Assembly: GCA_964388745.1 (NCBI GenBank)
Contig: CAYMBP010000015.1
Location: 1-41,544 of the forward strand
Source: CAYMBP01 sp964388745
GTDB taxonomy: Bacteria; Babelota; Babeliae; Babelales; RVW-14
Direction: 5' to 3'
Length of the DNA: 41,544 nt
This document shows, piece after piece, positions 1 to 8,179 of this stretch (the stretch's first letter is position 1; every line of letters starts with the position of its first letter). The notes beneath the pieces are model-generated. The model did no database searches. It saw nothing but the letters and a program-made list of their open reading frames with translations, and was not told the DNA's origin. Made by a program: the position numbers and the translations under genes.

Positions 1-14
1 GAAACCATCCAGGA
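1..14. repeat. Left arm of inverted repeat flanking the GIY-YIG gene
   Basis: The first 14 bases (gaaaccatccagga) are the exact reverse complement of positions 382-395. The arm probably continues to the left beyond the window. Inside it, positions 51-59 (ctgaaaata) are also approximately mirrored just inside the right arm (ttattttca, about 372-380). Together the arms bracket one small nuclease gene. Confidence 0.7.
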
Positions 15-60
15 GGGAAGGAGTTGATAGTCAAAATGATGATCGAGCCTGAAAATAACA

Positions 61-357
61 CTATTTCAAAGAAAGTATGTCTTCATACAAATCTTTCCAC
101 TCTTGATTCATATCTTCGATCAACTTTAACTTTCTTTTACGAGGACTATTTTTAAGTCGACTTTCTCGTATAATTGCAGATGTCATTGTCGGATGTCGTT
201 CAAAGAATACTAATATTTTACAGCCATACTTTTGAGTAAACCCTGGAATTTTTCCTTGTTTGTGAAGAAATATTCGTTGAATTAAATTGGAAGTCACTCC
301 AACGTAAAGAGTGCCATTTCTTTTGTTTGCCATGATATAAACAGCTGGAAGTTTCAT
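61..357 (-). CDS. GIY-YIG domain small endonuclease-like protein
   Basis: This 98-residue protein is a single GIY-YIG domain. The N-terminal strand pair VYIMANKRNGTLYVGVT matches the GIY-YIG core. It is followed by a conserved Arg in SNLIQRIFLHK, the KYG motif, a central Glu (FFERH) and the common C-terminal ending EWKDLYEDI. The length is normal for the stand-alone UPF0213-like group. Such proteins have the fold of homing and repair endonucleases, but their cellular role is mostly unknown. Only a weak AAGG lies about 12 nt upstream of the ATG. The gene is enclosed by an inverted repeat. Family members are often embedded in dispersed palindromic repeats, which suggests that gene and repeat spread together; that link is inference. 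Confidence 0.85.
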   Translation of the reverse strand: MKLPAVYIMANKRNGTLYVGVTSNLIQRIFLHKQGKIPGFTQKYGCKILVFFERHPTMTSAIIRESRLKNSPRKRKLKLIEDMNQEWKDLYEDILSLK

Positions 358-381
358 AATTATGATTTACCTTATTTTCAT

Positions 382-427
382 TCCTGGATGGTTTCATCAC
401 GCTTCGCGATGATTCACCATGACGATC
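382..427. repeat. Right arm of inverted repeat plus palindromic element
   Basis: Positions 382-395 (tcctggatggtttc) mirror bases 1-14 exactly. The arm continues into catcacgcttcgcgatg (396-412), which folds into a short imperfect hairpin, and ends in a caccatgacg tail. This resembles the palindromic intergenic repeats of many host-associated bacteria, which combine a 'cgtca' end with an 'aatcca' end. Confidence 0.6.
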
Positions 428-797
428 GGTAGGCGAAGTTATCTTTAAAACGTATAATTTTTTTGTTTGCAGCATATTAATGACGACAATAATGATGACA
501 ACAATATTGACAGCTTTATGAGTACCAATATAATTATCATTGCTCAACAAGCTAGCGAATATTTTTGTATCTGAATTTTACAATCAATTTTTTAGATGAT
601 TATCCCCACCGACGGTCATGATGAGGCATCACGTCGCAGCCTGTAGCTTAGCATAAATGTTGTTTTTCTAAAAATGCTCATTGGTCCGAATGAGGTTATG
701 AGGTGAAAGACTTTCTATCAATAATATGATATTATTTTAAGGATATTTTCACATTACAGGAAAAAATAAAGTTCATCGTAACAAAATTGGTTGTCTT
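428..797. other. Intergenic region, no convincing gene
   Basis: This AT-rich spacer has no open frame that looks coding. It contains a GC-richer patch at about 607-660 that looks like degraded repeat. A short AT-only inverted repeat (aataata, tga, tattatt) lies at about 720-736, in front of the gene starting at 798. I could not place a promoter with confidence. Confidence 0.5.
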
Positions 798-1136
798 ATG
801 ATTCAGCACAAATCACTTGCTGCCGGCCGTTGGTTTACTTTTTCATTAATTGAACAGCTCGCCCATGTTGGTAGTGAAATTGAACGGACAATTATTTGGA
901 AAAAGAGAAATGACCCAGAAGAAAGCAAAAACTCATTTTTCAGGGCTCTTGAGTTAATTGATTTGACAATTGCCGATCCGAAAAATAGAAACCATCGACT
1001 TCGTGAAATTTGTCGGGCGCGTGAGTTGCTTGTTGATCATTTTATGTATGATAATGAGTACAATACGACGGATGAAGAGTGGCAGCGCTATTTTTATGAA
1101 TTTGCCTATGCTGCGGCAATTCAGCGGGGAAGGTAG
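798..1136 (+). CDS. Conserved small protein of unknown function
   Basis: The product is 112 residues, soluble and probably all-helical, with no signal peptide or membrane segment. Motifs include KSLAAGRWFTFSLIEQLAHV near the N terminus, FFRALELIDLTIADP in the middle, and REICRARELLVDHF followed by DEEWQRYFYEFAYAA at the end. From memory this pattern recurs in uncharacterised bacterial proteins of similar length; I know of no assigned function. No Shine-Dalgarno precedes the ATG, and the frame is open upstream to 741 without a better start. It converges on the AAA-ATPase gene with 8 nt between the stops. A degraded second copy of its 3' half lies at 3185-3271, so the family has been duplicated locally. 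Confidence 0.75.
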   Translation: MIQHKSLAAGRWFTFSLIEQLAHVGSEIERTIIWKKRNDPEESKNSFFRALELIDLTIADPKNRNHRLREICRARELLVDHFMYDNEYNTTDEEWQRYFYEFAYAAAIQRGR

Positions 1137-1144
1137 AATTTTTC

Positions 1145-2827
1145 TTATGAAACAATCTCTTCAACCAACGTCTGTTTTCCTTCAAAGGCAATGGCTAGTT
1201 TAATGATCTTTTCAATACCCCTATCTTTTAATTGAATTTCATACTGTTTTTCTTCAATTTGGGCGAAGGCAGCTTCGACCGCTTTTTCAAGAGTTGGGTG
1301 CTTTGTTGTGACCCGTTTAAACTCGATAATGATCCCGTATTTTTCCGGAGTGACAGTGCGTGGAATAATCATGACATCATAGCGCCCCCATCCACTTTCT
1401 CTATTTGAAAGCACTTCGTACTCATTTTGTAGGCTAACGAGCATGCCAACAACAAGAACGTGATAAAATTGTTCTGGCTCATCACCACTGATGTCAAAGG
1501 TACTGAGAGCAACTTTTGTTATTCGGCTGAAGTAATGCTTGAATCCTTCAAGTTCTCCAGAGACCAATGATTTGAGCATTGCTTCATATTCTTTAATATT
1601 GAGGTTTTTCTTAAACCAATATGATACAGCCGTTGAGTAAAAGTAGGCTAGCTCTTGATTGGGAATACGGAGAAGACCTTTGGGCATATTTCCTTCAAGA
1701 AATTGACGCTCTACGGTAAGATATCCAGCATAGAGTAAAAGACTCCATACCATGTCATCATCAAAGTCGAGTGACTCAAACGTGATATTTTCATTAATGT
1801 GTTTTTCTATCGTTTGACTATTGAGAAGAAGATTCATCTCGTCATTGAACGATAAATTATTTCGGGTGATGAGATCTCGAATGAGGATGTTGTCGCTTGT
1901 ATTAATCCAGTAAGGCTGAAGGGCGCCTTTCTGATGAATGAGGTTTATGATCGACCATGGATTATAGATTTCTTTTTGATTTCCAAATGTGTACCCGTTG
2001 TACCAGTGTTTTATATCGTCAATTGCATGAGGTATATCAAAATGATTTAAAATTTCTTTGACCTCATGTCTGAGAAGTCCAAATTTGTCAGCGTAGTTGA
2101 CGCTCAAAAGAGTACTCACGTCAAGGTGATTGAGCCCACTAAAAATACTTTCTTTGGCAATACGTAAAATGCCGGTTAACACAGAAAAATTGAGGTTATT
2201 GTTGTCTTTAAGTGCTGATCCCAAAAAACTTCTGATAAATCCAACAACCTGCTGATAATAGTTATGAGTAAAGCCAGCGTGGATTGGAGCGTCATATTCA
2301 TCAATCAAAACAATTGGCTTTGCACCATGGTGTTGATGGAGGTAGGATATTAATTGGTGAAGGGCTCTTTCATAGTCATGTTGAGGAGCTGTTTGATGTA
2401 AAATAGCTACAAAGTATTTTTTTTCCGCTTCTGTTAAAGCGGCAGAATTCTTAAGGTATGCGTGACGTTTAAATTCTTGCTGGATAATGCCTGTGAGTTT
2501 TGCATAACATTGTTCCCAGGTATCTTTTTTTGCATCTTTTAGGGAGAGAAAAATAACAGGATACTGTCCCTGATGCTTCATGATTTCCGGATGCTTGGTG
2601 ATAGCAAGTCCATCAAAAAGCGATGCCTGTGATGCGTCGTTTTTTTCAAAAAAGCAGTGAAGCATAGACATATTGAGCGTTTTTCCAAATCGGCGGGGAC
2701 GAGGGAGAAGCGTTACTTCTGATCTATTATCAAGAAGTTCTTTAATGAGAAGACTCTTATCAACAAAATAACAGTCTTGAGAAATAAGCTTTTTAAAGTC
2801 TGTAATGCCGATTGGAATTTTTTTCAT
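1145..2827 (-). CDS. AAA-ATPase-like protein with C-terminal PD-(D/E)XK nuclease domain
   Basis: The 560-residue protein has the layout of the AAA-ATPase-like (PF09820) plus PD-(D/E)XK (PF08011, DUF1703) family. It begins with the characteristic PIGITDFKKLI and YFVDKSLLIKELLD. A P-loop variant RPRRFGKT lies at about residues 43-50 and Walker B PIVLIDEYDAPIH at about 171-183. The nuclease core follows: GWGRYDVMIIP at about 475-486 and IIIEFKR at about 499-505, supplying the D...ExK residues. The length is normal. The family is strongly expanded in gut and intracellular bacteria; its biological role is unsettled (proposed mobile or defence-like ATPase-nuclease). The ATG has a modest AGGGA site 6-8 nt upstream. 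A decayed remnant of a related gene lies at 39768-39958. Confidence 0.9.
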   Translation of the reverse strand: MKKIPIGITDFKKLISQDCYFVDKSLLIKELLDNRSEVTLLPRPRRFGKTLNMSMLHCFFEKNDASQASLFDGLAITKHPEIMKHQGQYPVIFLSLKDAKKDTWEQCYAKLTGIIQQEFKRHAYLKNSAALTEAEKKYFVAILHQTAPQHDYERALHQLISYLHQHHGAKPIVLIDEYDAPIHAGFTHNYYQQVVGFIRSFLGSALKDNNNLNFSVLTGILRIAKESIFSGLNHLDVSTLLSVNYADKFGLLRHEVKEILNHFDIPHAIDDIKHWYNGYTFGNQKEIYNPWSIINLIHQKGALQPYWINTSDNILIRDLITRNNLSFNDEMNLLLNSQTIEKHINENITFESLDFDDDMVWSLLLYAGYLTVERQFLEGNMPKGLLRIPNQELAYFYSTAVSYWFKKNLNIKEYEAMLKSLVSGELEGFKHYFSRITKVALSTFDISGDEPEQFYHVLVVGMLVSLQNEYEVLSNRESGWGRYDVMIIPRTVTPEKYGIIIEFKRVTTKHPTLEKAVEAAFAQIEEKQYEIQLKDRGIEKIIKLAIAFEGKQTLVEEIVS

Positions 2828-2908
2828 TGTCTTGTCCCTGATTATTATAAGCGGTTTAGCCTGATGTTGTTAGTATAGCAGATAATTGCTGTTGTGCGAG
2901 CAGGGCTT

Positions 2909-3002
2909 GGATTGCCGCGTTCACTACGTTCACTCGCAAAGACGTTCATTCAGTAGATCTGGATTGCCGCACTTACTTTGTTCGTTTGCAAAGACGTTCA
3001 TT
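2909..3002 (+). repeat. Two direct copies of a TGGATTGCC-type intergenic element
   Basis: Two 42-bp copies start at 2909 and 2961 (period 52). Both begin ggattgccgc and end gcaaagacgttcatt; about 34 of 42 positions agree. The sequence type is that of the widespread 'ggattgcc...cgcaatgacg' palindromic repeats seen in many host-associated genomes. Confidence 0.75.
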
Positions 3003-3061
3003 GAAGATTCTTCTTGAATGAGGAGGCTATGCACTTTGTTGAAAAACTTACGTTCTCCGAT

Positions 3062-3098
3062 CGTCGTTGCGAGGAGCCATAGGCGACGTGGCGATCCA
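3062..3098 (-). repeat. Inverted copy of the TGGATTGCC-type element
   Basis: Read on the minus strand this is tggatcgccacgtcgccta followed by tggctcctcgcaacgacg. It aligns without gaps over 37 nt to the copy at 2908-2944, in the opposite orientation. Confidence 0.7.
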
Positions 3099-3184
3099 TA
3101 AAAATGTGTGAAGCTTAGTGCATTGCGCTATAATGAGCGTTAGCGGTCTTCGTCACTTTCTGGAGCGAAGTGATAGAATCCACC

Positions 3185-3271
3185 CGCCTTCATGAAATCT
3201 GTCGGGCGCGTGAGTTGCTTGGTGATCATTTTTATGCATGACAATGAGGGCAATACGATGGATGAAGAGTG
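3185..3271 (+). pseudogene. Degraded 3' fragment of a paralogue of the gene at 798-1136
   Basis: These 87 nt align with positions 996-1081 of the intact gene with about nine substitutions and one extra T (3233 area, tttttatg versus ttttatg). The first half reads RLHEICRARELLGDHFYA and then hits TGA because of the insertion. The intact copy reads REICRARELLVDHFMYDNEY. No start codon, ribosome binding site or 5' half is present, so it is non-functional. It sits directly beside repeat elements. Confidence 0.8.
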
Positions 3272-3414
3272 AAATTTTAGTATTTCTTCTTTGGGAATTA
3301 TTGTGAGCTTATGATTTTTAGTGTAGTCAATGCTATTTGTGCTGTATTAGGAAAGAACGATTTTTAGAGAGGTTGGTGAGCCTATAGAGTAAGTGGATAA
3401 AGTGATAGTTGTAT

Positions 3415-3462
3415 AAATGTGAACACCTATAAAAGACTTATCTTTTATAGGTGTTCACATTT
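3415..3462 (-). terminator. Strong terminator-like hairpin (21-bp perfect stem)
   Basis: Positions 3415-3435 are perfectly complementary to 3442-3462, with a 6-nt loop (acttat). It begins 5 nt past the stop of the minus-strand gene at 3468-3722, where a terminator is expected. The U-run is short, and the stem is unusually long and AU-rich at its base, so it may also protect the transcript's 3' end. Confidence 0.75.
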
Positions 3463-3467
3463 GGAAT

Positions 3468-3722
3468 TTATTTCATTGCTGTATAGAGATTGTTTATAGT
3501 TGTATTTATAGCTGGTTTTATCTTACCGCTTGAAAGTTTGGGGTTATTAACAAGATCGTCACTTAATTTTTTGGCTTCGTTATCTATAGCTTTGTACAGT
3601 AATTCGACTTTCTTATTGAGAAACTCAATTTTTTGCTCTGTGGTCATTGCAACAGCATAACATTGATTCTGATAACAATAAGCTGAAAGCAGGATTAAAA
3701 TTAATTTTAAGTTTATATTCAT
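3468..3722 (-). CDS. Small exported protein, unknown
   Basis: The 84-residue protein has an N-terminal signal peptide (MNINLKLILILLSAYCYQ, probable cleavage after CYA at about residue 23). A hydrophilic, helical tail rich in Lys, Asn and Glu follows, with the coil-like segment KIEFLNKKVELLYKAI. No known family is recognised. AAGGAGA lies 6-7 nt before the ATG and almost touches the stop of the upstream 850-aa gene 16 nt away, so the two are very probably co-transcribed and end at the hairpin 3415-3462. Both products are exported; it could be a small partner of the larger protein, but that is inference. Confidence 0.7.
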   Translation of the reverse strand: MNINLKLILILLSAYCYQNQCYAVAMTTEQKIEFLNKKVELLYKAIDNEAKKLSDDLVNNPKLSSGKIKPAINTTINNLYTAMK

Positions 3723-3738
3723 CTATTTCTCCTTTTTA

Positions 3739-6291
3739 TTATTTTGATTTTAATGAATTGATTTTGTCAGTGACAGTTTGTGTATGAGTGCCAAATATTT
3801 TTGTATTATTTATTTCGTCTATTGCATCGGTTTTTAATTTATTTATTTCACTTTCTTGATTAGCTTCGATAGTAAGCTTAGAGTTAGCAGAAAAGGCATC
3901 TAAAATATTGTTTGCTGCATCTTCTAGTGATGAGTATGTTGATAACTTCTTAGGATCAAATGTAGAAAAATCATTGGAGGTCATAGCTACAGAGAAAAAG
4001 AGCTTATGTTTATTATAACTTGAGTCATTTTTTGCTAAAGCATTAAGTATTTCATTGATTTCGTTACTCTTTTCACTCACCTCAGCTATAATAGATATAT
4101 GCTCATAGTGATCATCAGAGAAGTAACCTGAAAGGACTTCTTTGATGATTTTTTTAGGATTTTCGATATTAGAATCATTGAGGTCTTTTAGTATACCAGC
4201 ATCTATATTATTAAAGATATCTTCAATCGCAGTCTCAGCATCTGCAACTGTTTTTATTTTATCATCATCATGTTGGCTACTTTTTTTTTCGCCAAGTTGG
4301 AAGTCTTGTAATTCTTGGTTGAAGGCCTCTAACCCTGGAAGATACTCATCAAGGACTGATGTTTTAAGTGTGCCATCATCATCATTGATCATTTCACGAG
4401 GTAAGCCATAGTTATTATTTTTGAGATCAATATCTTCATTTAGTAATATTGCAGGAGAATGAGAGTAGTCTTTTTTCTCGATTATGTCTTTAATATAATC
4501 AAAATAGCTGGACATAATTTCATTCTTAAGTGTATCTAGAGCTTCATTCACATTATCTCTAAAAATATCAAGATCAAAATCCTCCTTTGTTTTTTGCTGA
4601 GTAATATAGTTGCTAATAGCATCTTCTTCTATGGATGTTTTGTTTTGAGTGAGGTAAGGAATTATTGTGCCAATATCTTCTAGGTCTTCTTTACTTAGAT
4701 TATCAGCAACCGTTGGTGGATTTATAGTTAACGCTGTTATCTTACTACTATCACTTGGGTCAACGAGGTTATTCACTCCGATGTTAACCCGTTCATTTTC
4801 TCTCCACAGATCCACAAATCCCTTGGCTATTGTAGTGAATTTATTTTTTATATCCTCCAGTGATGCATCAGCTGGAAGTATTTTTGGAACAACTTCTAGG
4901 TTGTTGGGATCTTCGATGACATTGATGCCGCCTGCTTTTGTTACATTGATGAATTCAAGGAGGTTTTCTTTATTAAGAATATTTTGCTTTATGAGGTATT
5001 TAATATGATCTGAGACTTTAAGCTTATTATCAGCGTGCAATTTTGTGCGAAGAGCTTCATTTAAGTTATAAAGAAGCTTGACATGCCCATCATCCCACTC
5101 GGAATATGAGAATGTACCTTCATCTGCATCTTCTGAAACTGAGACTCCAATTTTTCCTATAGCGGTTTTATCTACCTTTTTAAGACTAATAGTACCTTGC
5201 GCAAGCCCTTGATTACCTCTTACATTATCGTAAATTGCCTTTTTGTAGGCAGTAGGGATAATTTTGGCAAAGAGATTTTGTAAGTTATTTGTGACTTCTA
5301 CAAGAAATTCATTATTTAAGCCTTGATATACATTTTGCCCTGCATTATCTTTGAGATTGAGGTTATTTATTGCGTTAAAATCGATGTTATTTTGATTAAT
5401 AAATTGATCAACTGCTCTATCTATATATATTGCATTCCAGTCAGGTGTTTTTCCTGGATCATTGTTGCCAATTACATTGTTAATTCTATCAATAGAACCA
5501 TTAAAGCTTTCAACATTATCTTTTTTTCGGTAAAGGTCGTGGATACCTTTTGATATTTTGAATAAAGCATGGTAACTATTTGGGCTACTGTGATCAAAGG
5601 CATTAACGTCACTAGCGAAAGTATCAGGGATTTTATTCACCTGTAATTTTAGATTGTTGATTGGAAGATCTGCATTTTCATTAAGTTGTTTATTGTCTTT
5701 GTCGGTTAATATTTTAAGAGAAATGAGATGCTTGATATCATCAGTAGCATAAATTTTTTCGCTAAGATGAGGTGGTAGCTTGCCTGGAGGAGGAGGTATA
5801 GGTCCGTCAGGAAAAGGAGGAACGGGTTTTCCCCGGTTATTAATTTTTGGAAATAAGGCTACAATTGCTTCGAGCCCTGAGGACTTTTGTATTGCAGGAC
5901 TGTTAATGCCACCATAAAATGATGCATTAAGAATTGTTTTAAGACTCTTTTGAACGCTCTCTTGAATATCTCGGTCTTTTGCTGCACCCGCAAGTTTATT
6001 GATTTTTAAGATAAATTCTGCGCGAGGTTTAGAGCCAATAACGCCGATATTATACTCTGCAGTTGCCGTTTGTTCTTTTACGCTTTCTGCAAGACCCTTT
6101 AACTTATCAGCCATTTCTTGATGATCATTATTTGATTCAAATGTTGCAAAAACCTGATATATATCTTTATAAAGTTTTCGAGCTAAGCGTCCGTATTCAA
6201 GGGCTTTATTGTCTGCTTTGGGGTTAAGTGGTGCTTGAATAAAAAGGGTGGCGCATGCCATTATCACCATTAACGACTTTATCTGCTTCAT
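3739..6291 (-). CDS. Large exported protein, unknown
   Basis: I place the start at the ATG at 6291 (MKQIKSLMVIMACATLFI), because AAAGGA lies 5 nt upstream; an in-frame TTG 21 nt earlier lies across that site and is less likely. The 850-residue product has a signal peptide of about 24 residues ending near IQAPLNPKA. A long hydrophilic, mostly helical region rich in Asn, Asp and Lys follows, interrupted at about residues 155-175 by a proline-rich linker (KPVPPFPDGPIPPPPGKLPP). No transmembrane segments follow the signal and I recognise no domain. It is the first gene of a pair with the 84-aa exported protein. A secreted or periplasmic, possibly host-facing protein is the likely class; the function is unknown. 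Confidence 0.75.
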   Translation of the reverse strand: MKQIKSLMVIMACATLFIQAPLNPKADNKALEYGRLARKLYKDIYQVFATFESNNDHQEMADKLKGLAESVKEQTATAEYNIGVIGSKPRAEFILKINKLAGAAKDRDIQESVQKSLKTILNASFYGGINSPAIQKSSGLEAIVALFPKINNRGKPVPPFPDGPIPPPPGKLPPHLSEKIYATDDIKHLISLKILTDKDNKQLNENADLPINNLKLQVNKIPDTFASDVNAFDHSSPNSYHALFKISKGIHDLYRKKDNVESFNGSIDRINNVIGNNDPGKTPDWNAIYIDRAVDQFINQNNIDFNAINNLNLKDNAGQNVYQGLNNEFLVEVTNNLQNLFAKIIPTAYKKAIYDNVRGNQGLAQGTISLKKVDKTAIGKIGVSVSEDADEGTFSYSEWDDGHVKLLYNLNEALRTKLHADNKLKVSDHIKYLIKQNILNKENLLEFINVTKAGGINVIEDPNNLEVVPKILPADASLEDIKNKFTTIAKGFVDLWRENERVNIGVNNLVDPSDSSKITALTINPPTVADNLSKEDLEDIGTIIPYLTQNKTSIEEDAISNYITQQKTKEDFDLDIFRDNVNEALDTLKNEIMSSYFDYIKDIIEKKDYSHSPAILLNEDIDLKNNNYGLPREMINDDDGTLKTSVLDEYLPGLEAFNQELQDFQLGEKKSSQHDDDKIKTVADAETAIEDIFNNIDAGILKDLNDSNIENPKKIIKEVLSGYFSDDHYEHISIIAEVSEKSNEINEILNALAKNDSSYNKHKLFFSVAMTSNDFSTFDPKKLSTYSSLEDAANNILDAFSANSKLTIEANQESEINKLKTDAIDEINNTKIFGTHTQTVTDKINSLKSK

Positions 6292-6407
6292 TACGTTCCT
6301 TTCTCCTAACAAACTTATAGATATATATTTTTATATTTTTATTACTCTCCTTTACTAGGGTAAACAATATGGTTTGCGTAAGTCAAGGTTCTGAGCGTAA
6401 ATCAAAT

Positions 6408-6443
6408 AAAAAAGAGGCAGCTCTTAAACAGCTGCCTCTTTTT
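6408..6443 (-). terminator. Rho-independent terminator of the 6475-7989 gene
   Basis: The 14-bp stem pairs 6409-6422 with 6430-6443 (aaaaagaggcagct / agctgcctcttttt) with a 7-nt loop. Read on the minus strand it ends in a run of U. It is T-rich on both sides, so it may work in both directions, but the only gene ending here is on the minus strand. Confidence 0.9.
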
Positions 6444-6474
6444 GTTATCTATAAGGTTGATGGGGAGGAATATT

Positions 6475-7989
6475 TTAAAACGAGGTACCAAGTTTAACCC
6501 ACAAACTGTAGGTATCAAAAGTTGTTCGGTTATTTCCAAATTCGTATGACCCGCCTAGCCCCGCAAACATTGGGCAGTGATAGAGTTTAAAGTTATAACC
6601 AAGGGAGGCAAAGAGTGTATGGGAAATAAGTTCTGGTGTTTCTACTGAGCTTGTATCAATATCATTCTTATCAATAATCTCTGCAGATGTTGCATTGACA
6701 GCATTAATAGTTGTTGGTTCGGCATTAATATCATCAAATTCTCCAGCAGCATTTCTTACTGGTTGCGCAATTAAAGCATACTCATTATCTTTCCAGCGCT
6801 TAACCCATGCACTTTCTCTATCTCTCCAATACAGATTGTAACCTGCATCAATAACAAAATTGCTACTTTTAAAGCTTCCTGCAAGAAGTCCTTCAAGTTG
6901 ATGACCTGGCTTGATACGCATTGATTGTGTTAAAACATTTGCTGCTGGGAAAAATGGTTTTTCTTCTTGGCCAACTCGTCCAGCTAGGTAGTAGTGTGAG
7001 AATGGCTCTCCTTTAATCGATGGTGTACGAATTTCAGATGCCTCAAAAAGGTAGTTGTGCATGAAGGCAGCCATTACCTTCATGGTTGCGTGCTTAGTGC
7101 ATTCAAAGTTCATACCTGTATCAAGTTGCCAACCAAGTCCAAAGTGTCCACCGTTTCCATAGACAGCATCAAAAAGATATTCTCCGTTTGGCTTACTACC
7201 AGTTGGTACAGTGAGTTTAATTTTTAAAAAGACATGATGTTGCTCTTTTTCATAACATTTGTAGCCAAGGTTGAAATCAATGTCACCAAAACCCATGCGA
7301 GAATGAGCTCCGCAAATGCGTGCTTTTGTTAAAGGAGATTGTAAGTTAAAAATATCATCAGTAACTTCATATGATCCGTTAAAAAATCGAGCAAGAGGCT
7401 TGCCACATTCATCACCGAGTGCATCATCACAGATGGTAACTTTCAAATCATTTTTAATATGAACGAGTGGGGTGCTTACTTGGAAGAAAAAGTTCTCAAA
7501 CGGACCACATAAGTCATGATGCAAGTCAAAGCGGAGGCCAACTTGTTGATGCTTTGGTCTAAAAACAATTCCCCCTTTTTCTTCTACAAAGCTTGCGTTA
7601 CCAATAACCCCTGTTTGTAGATTTGCTGGGTCTGCTTTTCTCATCATTCTTGCTCGATCAGCAACAAAGCCTACTGGACCACTTGGATCAAATGGGTTGC
7701 CAATATTTATACCATTTTGTCCGCGACTTCCACCAAAATGCTCACCTGCTTTTGCCTCCTCAGTGCTTGATCGATAAAAACCTGTTAATTGCATTTTGGT
7801 TTTCATTGAACAATTTTTGCTTTTGGTGTAGACGTGATCGTGGTAGGTGCTGTATTCGTGGGGCAAGTGTCTAATGGCATATCGTGGTGATAGGTAGGTC
7901 TTAAGATGTTCATTGGTTGTATTTCCAAATAAAGAAAGGCAGGCGAATGGAATGCCTGCAAATAACACCAAAGATTTTTTGAACTCCAT
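6475..7989 (-). CDS. Outer-membrane beta-barrel protein (paralogue A)
   Basis: The 504-residue protein has a signal peptide (MEFKKSLVLFAGIPFACLSLFG). A region rich in alternating hydrophobic strands follows, and the C terminus YSLWVKLGTSF ends in Phe with the alternating pattern of the outer-membrane barrel signal. It is clearly related to the 594-aa protein at 8692-10476. Shared stations include PLVHIKNDLKV versus PIVYVKNDMHM, LTVPTGSKPNGEYLFDAVYG versus LVIPTGNEPEAHNAFEAIVG, YLFE, FPAANVLTQS versus TPAANITTQS, and the C-terminal strand. A porin-like or surface-adhesin role is inferred; no specific family is recognised. AGGAGA is 7 nt before the ATG. The gene stands alone between its own candidate promoter and terminator. 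Confidence 0.8.
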   Translation of the reverse strand: MEFKKSLVLFAGIPFACLSLFGNTTNEHLKTYLSPRYAIRHLPHEYSTYHDHVYTKSKNCSMKTKMQLTGFYRSSTEEAKAGEHFGGSRGQNGINIGNPFDPSGPVGFVADRARMMRKADPANLQTGVIGNASFVEEKGGIVFRPKHQQVGLRFDLHHDLCGPFENFFFQVSTPLVHIKNDLKVTICDDALGDECGKPLARFFNGSYEVTDDIFNLQSPLTKARICGAHSRMGFGDIDFNLGYKCYEKEQHHVFLKIKLTVPTGSKPNGEYLFDAVYGNGGHFGLGWQLDTGMNFECTKHATMKVMAAFMHNYLFEASEIRTPSIKGEPFSHYYLAGRVGQEEKPFFPAANVLTQSMRIKPGHQLEGLLAGSFKSSNFVIDAGYNLYWRDRESAWVKRWKDNEYALIAQPVRNAAGEFDDINAEPTTINAVNATSAEIIDKNDIDTSSVETPELISHTLFASLGYNFKLYHCPMFAGLGGSYEFGNNRTTFDTYSLWVKLGTSF

Positions 7990-8059
7990 AACATATCTCC
8001 TTTTTATATGTACGTATTTTTATAAACCAATTCACTAGATGATCTAAAACAGCCTTGAG

Positions 8060-8086
8060 CTTATAAAAAGAAAATGAAGATATCAA
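8060..8086 (-). promoter_or_regulatory. Candidate promoter of the 6475-7989 gene
   Basis: On the minus strand TTGATA (8086-8081) is followed after 15 nt by TATAAG (8065-8060), about 65 nt before the ATG. The 15-nt spacer is shorter than the usual 17, so this is tentative. Confidence 0.35.
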
Positions 8087-8114
8087 GTTTTTTATATATT
8101 TCTTAGTTTTTGAA

Positions 8115-8144
8115 TAAAAAAGCCGCTTGATTAACAAGCGGCTT
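8115..8144 (-). terminator. Rho-independent terminator of the 8180-8467 gene
   Basis: The 10-bp GC-rich stem pairs aagccgcttg (8120-8129) with caagcggctt (8135-8144) around a 5-nt loop. On the minus strand it is followed by UUUUUAUU. It lies 35 nt past the stop of the basic small protein. Confidence 0.9.
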
Positions 8145-8179
8145 AAGAATTTCCGTACTCGTATAGTTCAAAAAAGGCT

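Larger units (their letters stand above)
2828..3414. other. Repeat- and remnant-rich intergenic region
   Basis: This gap holds three copies of a TGGATTGCC-type element (2909-2950, 2961-3002, 3062-3098). It also holds a probable copy of a second element at about 3150-3184 (cgtcac...ctggagcgaag...agaatcca) and the gene remnant at 3185-3271. I see no intact gene. The rest (3272-3414) shows nothing recognisable. Confidence 0.6.

Noticed and set aside
218..550. 110-codon frame on the minus strand
   Set aside because: It overlaps the GIY-YIG gene out of phase, runs through repeat sequence and has a low-complexity Ile/Val stretch. No ribosome binding site or family pattern.
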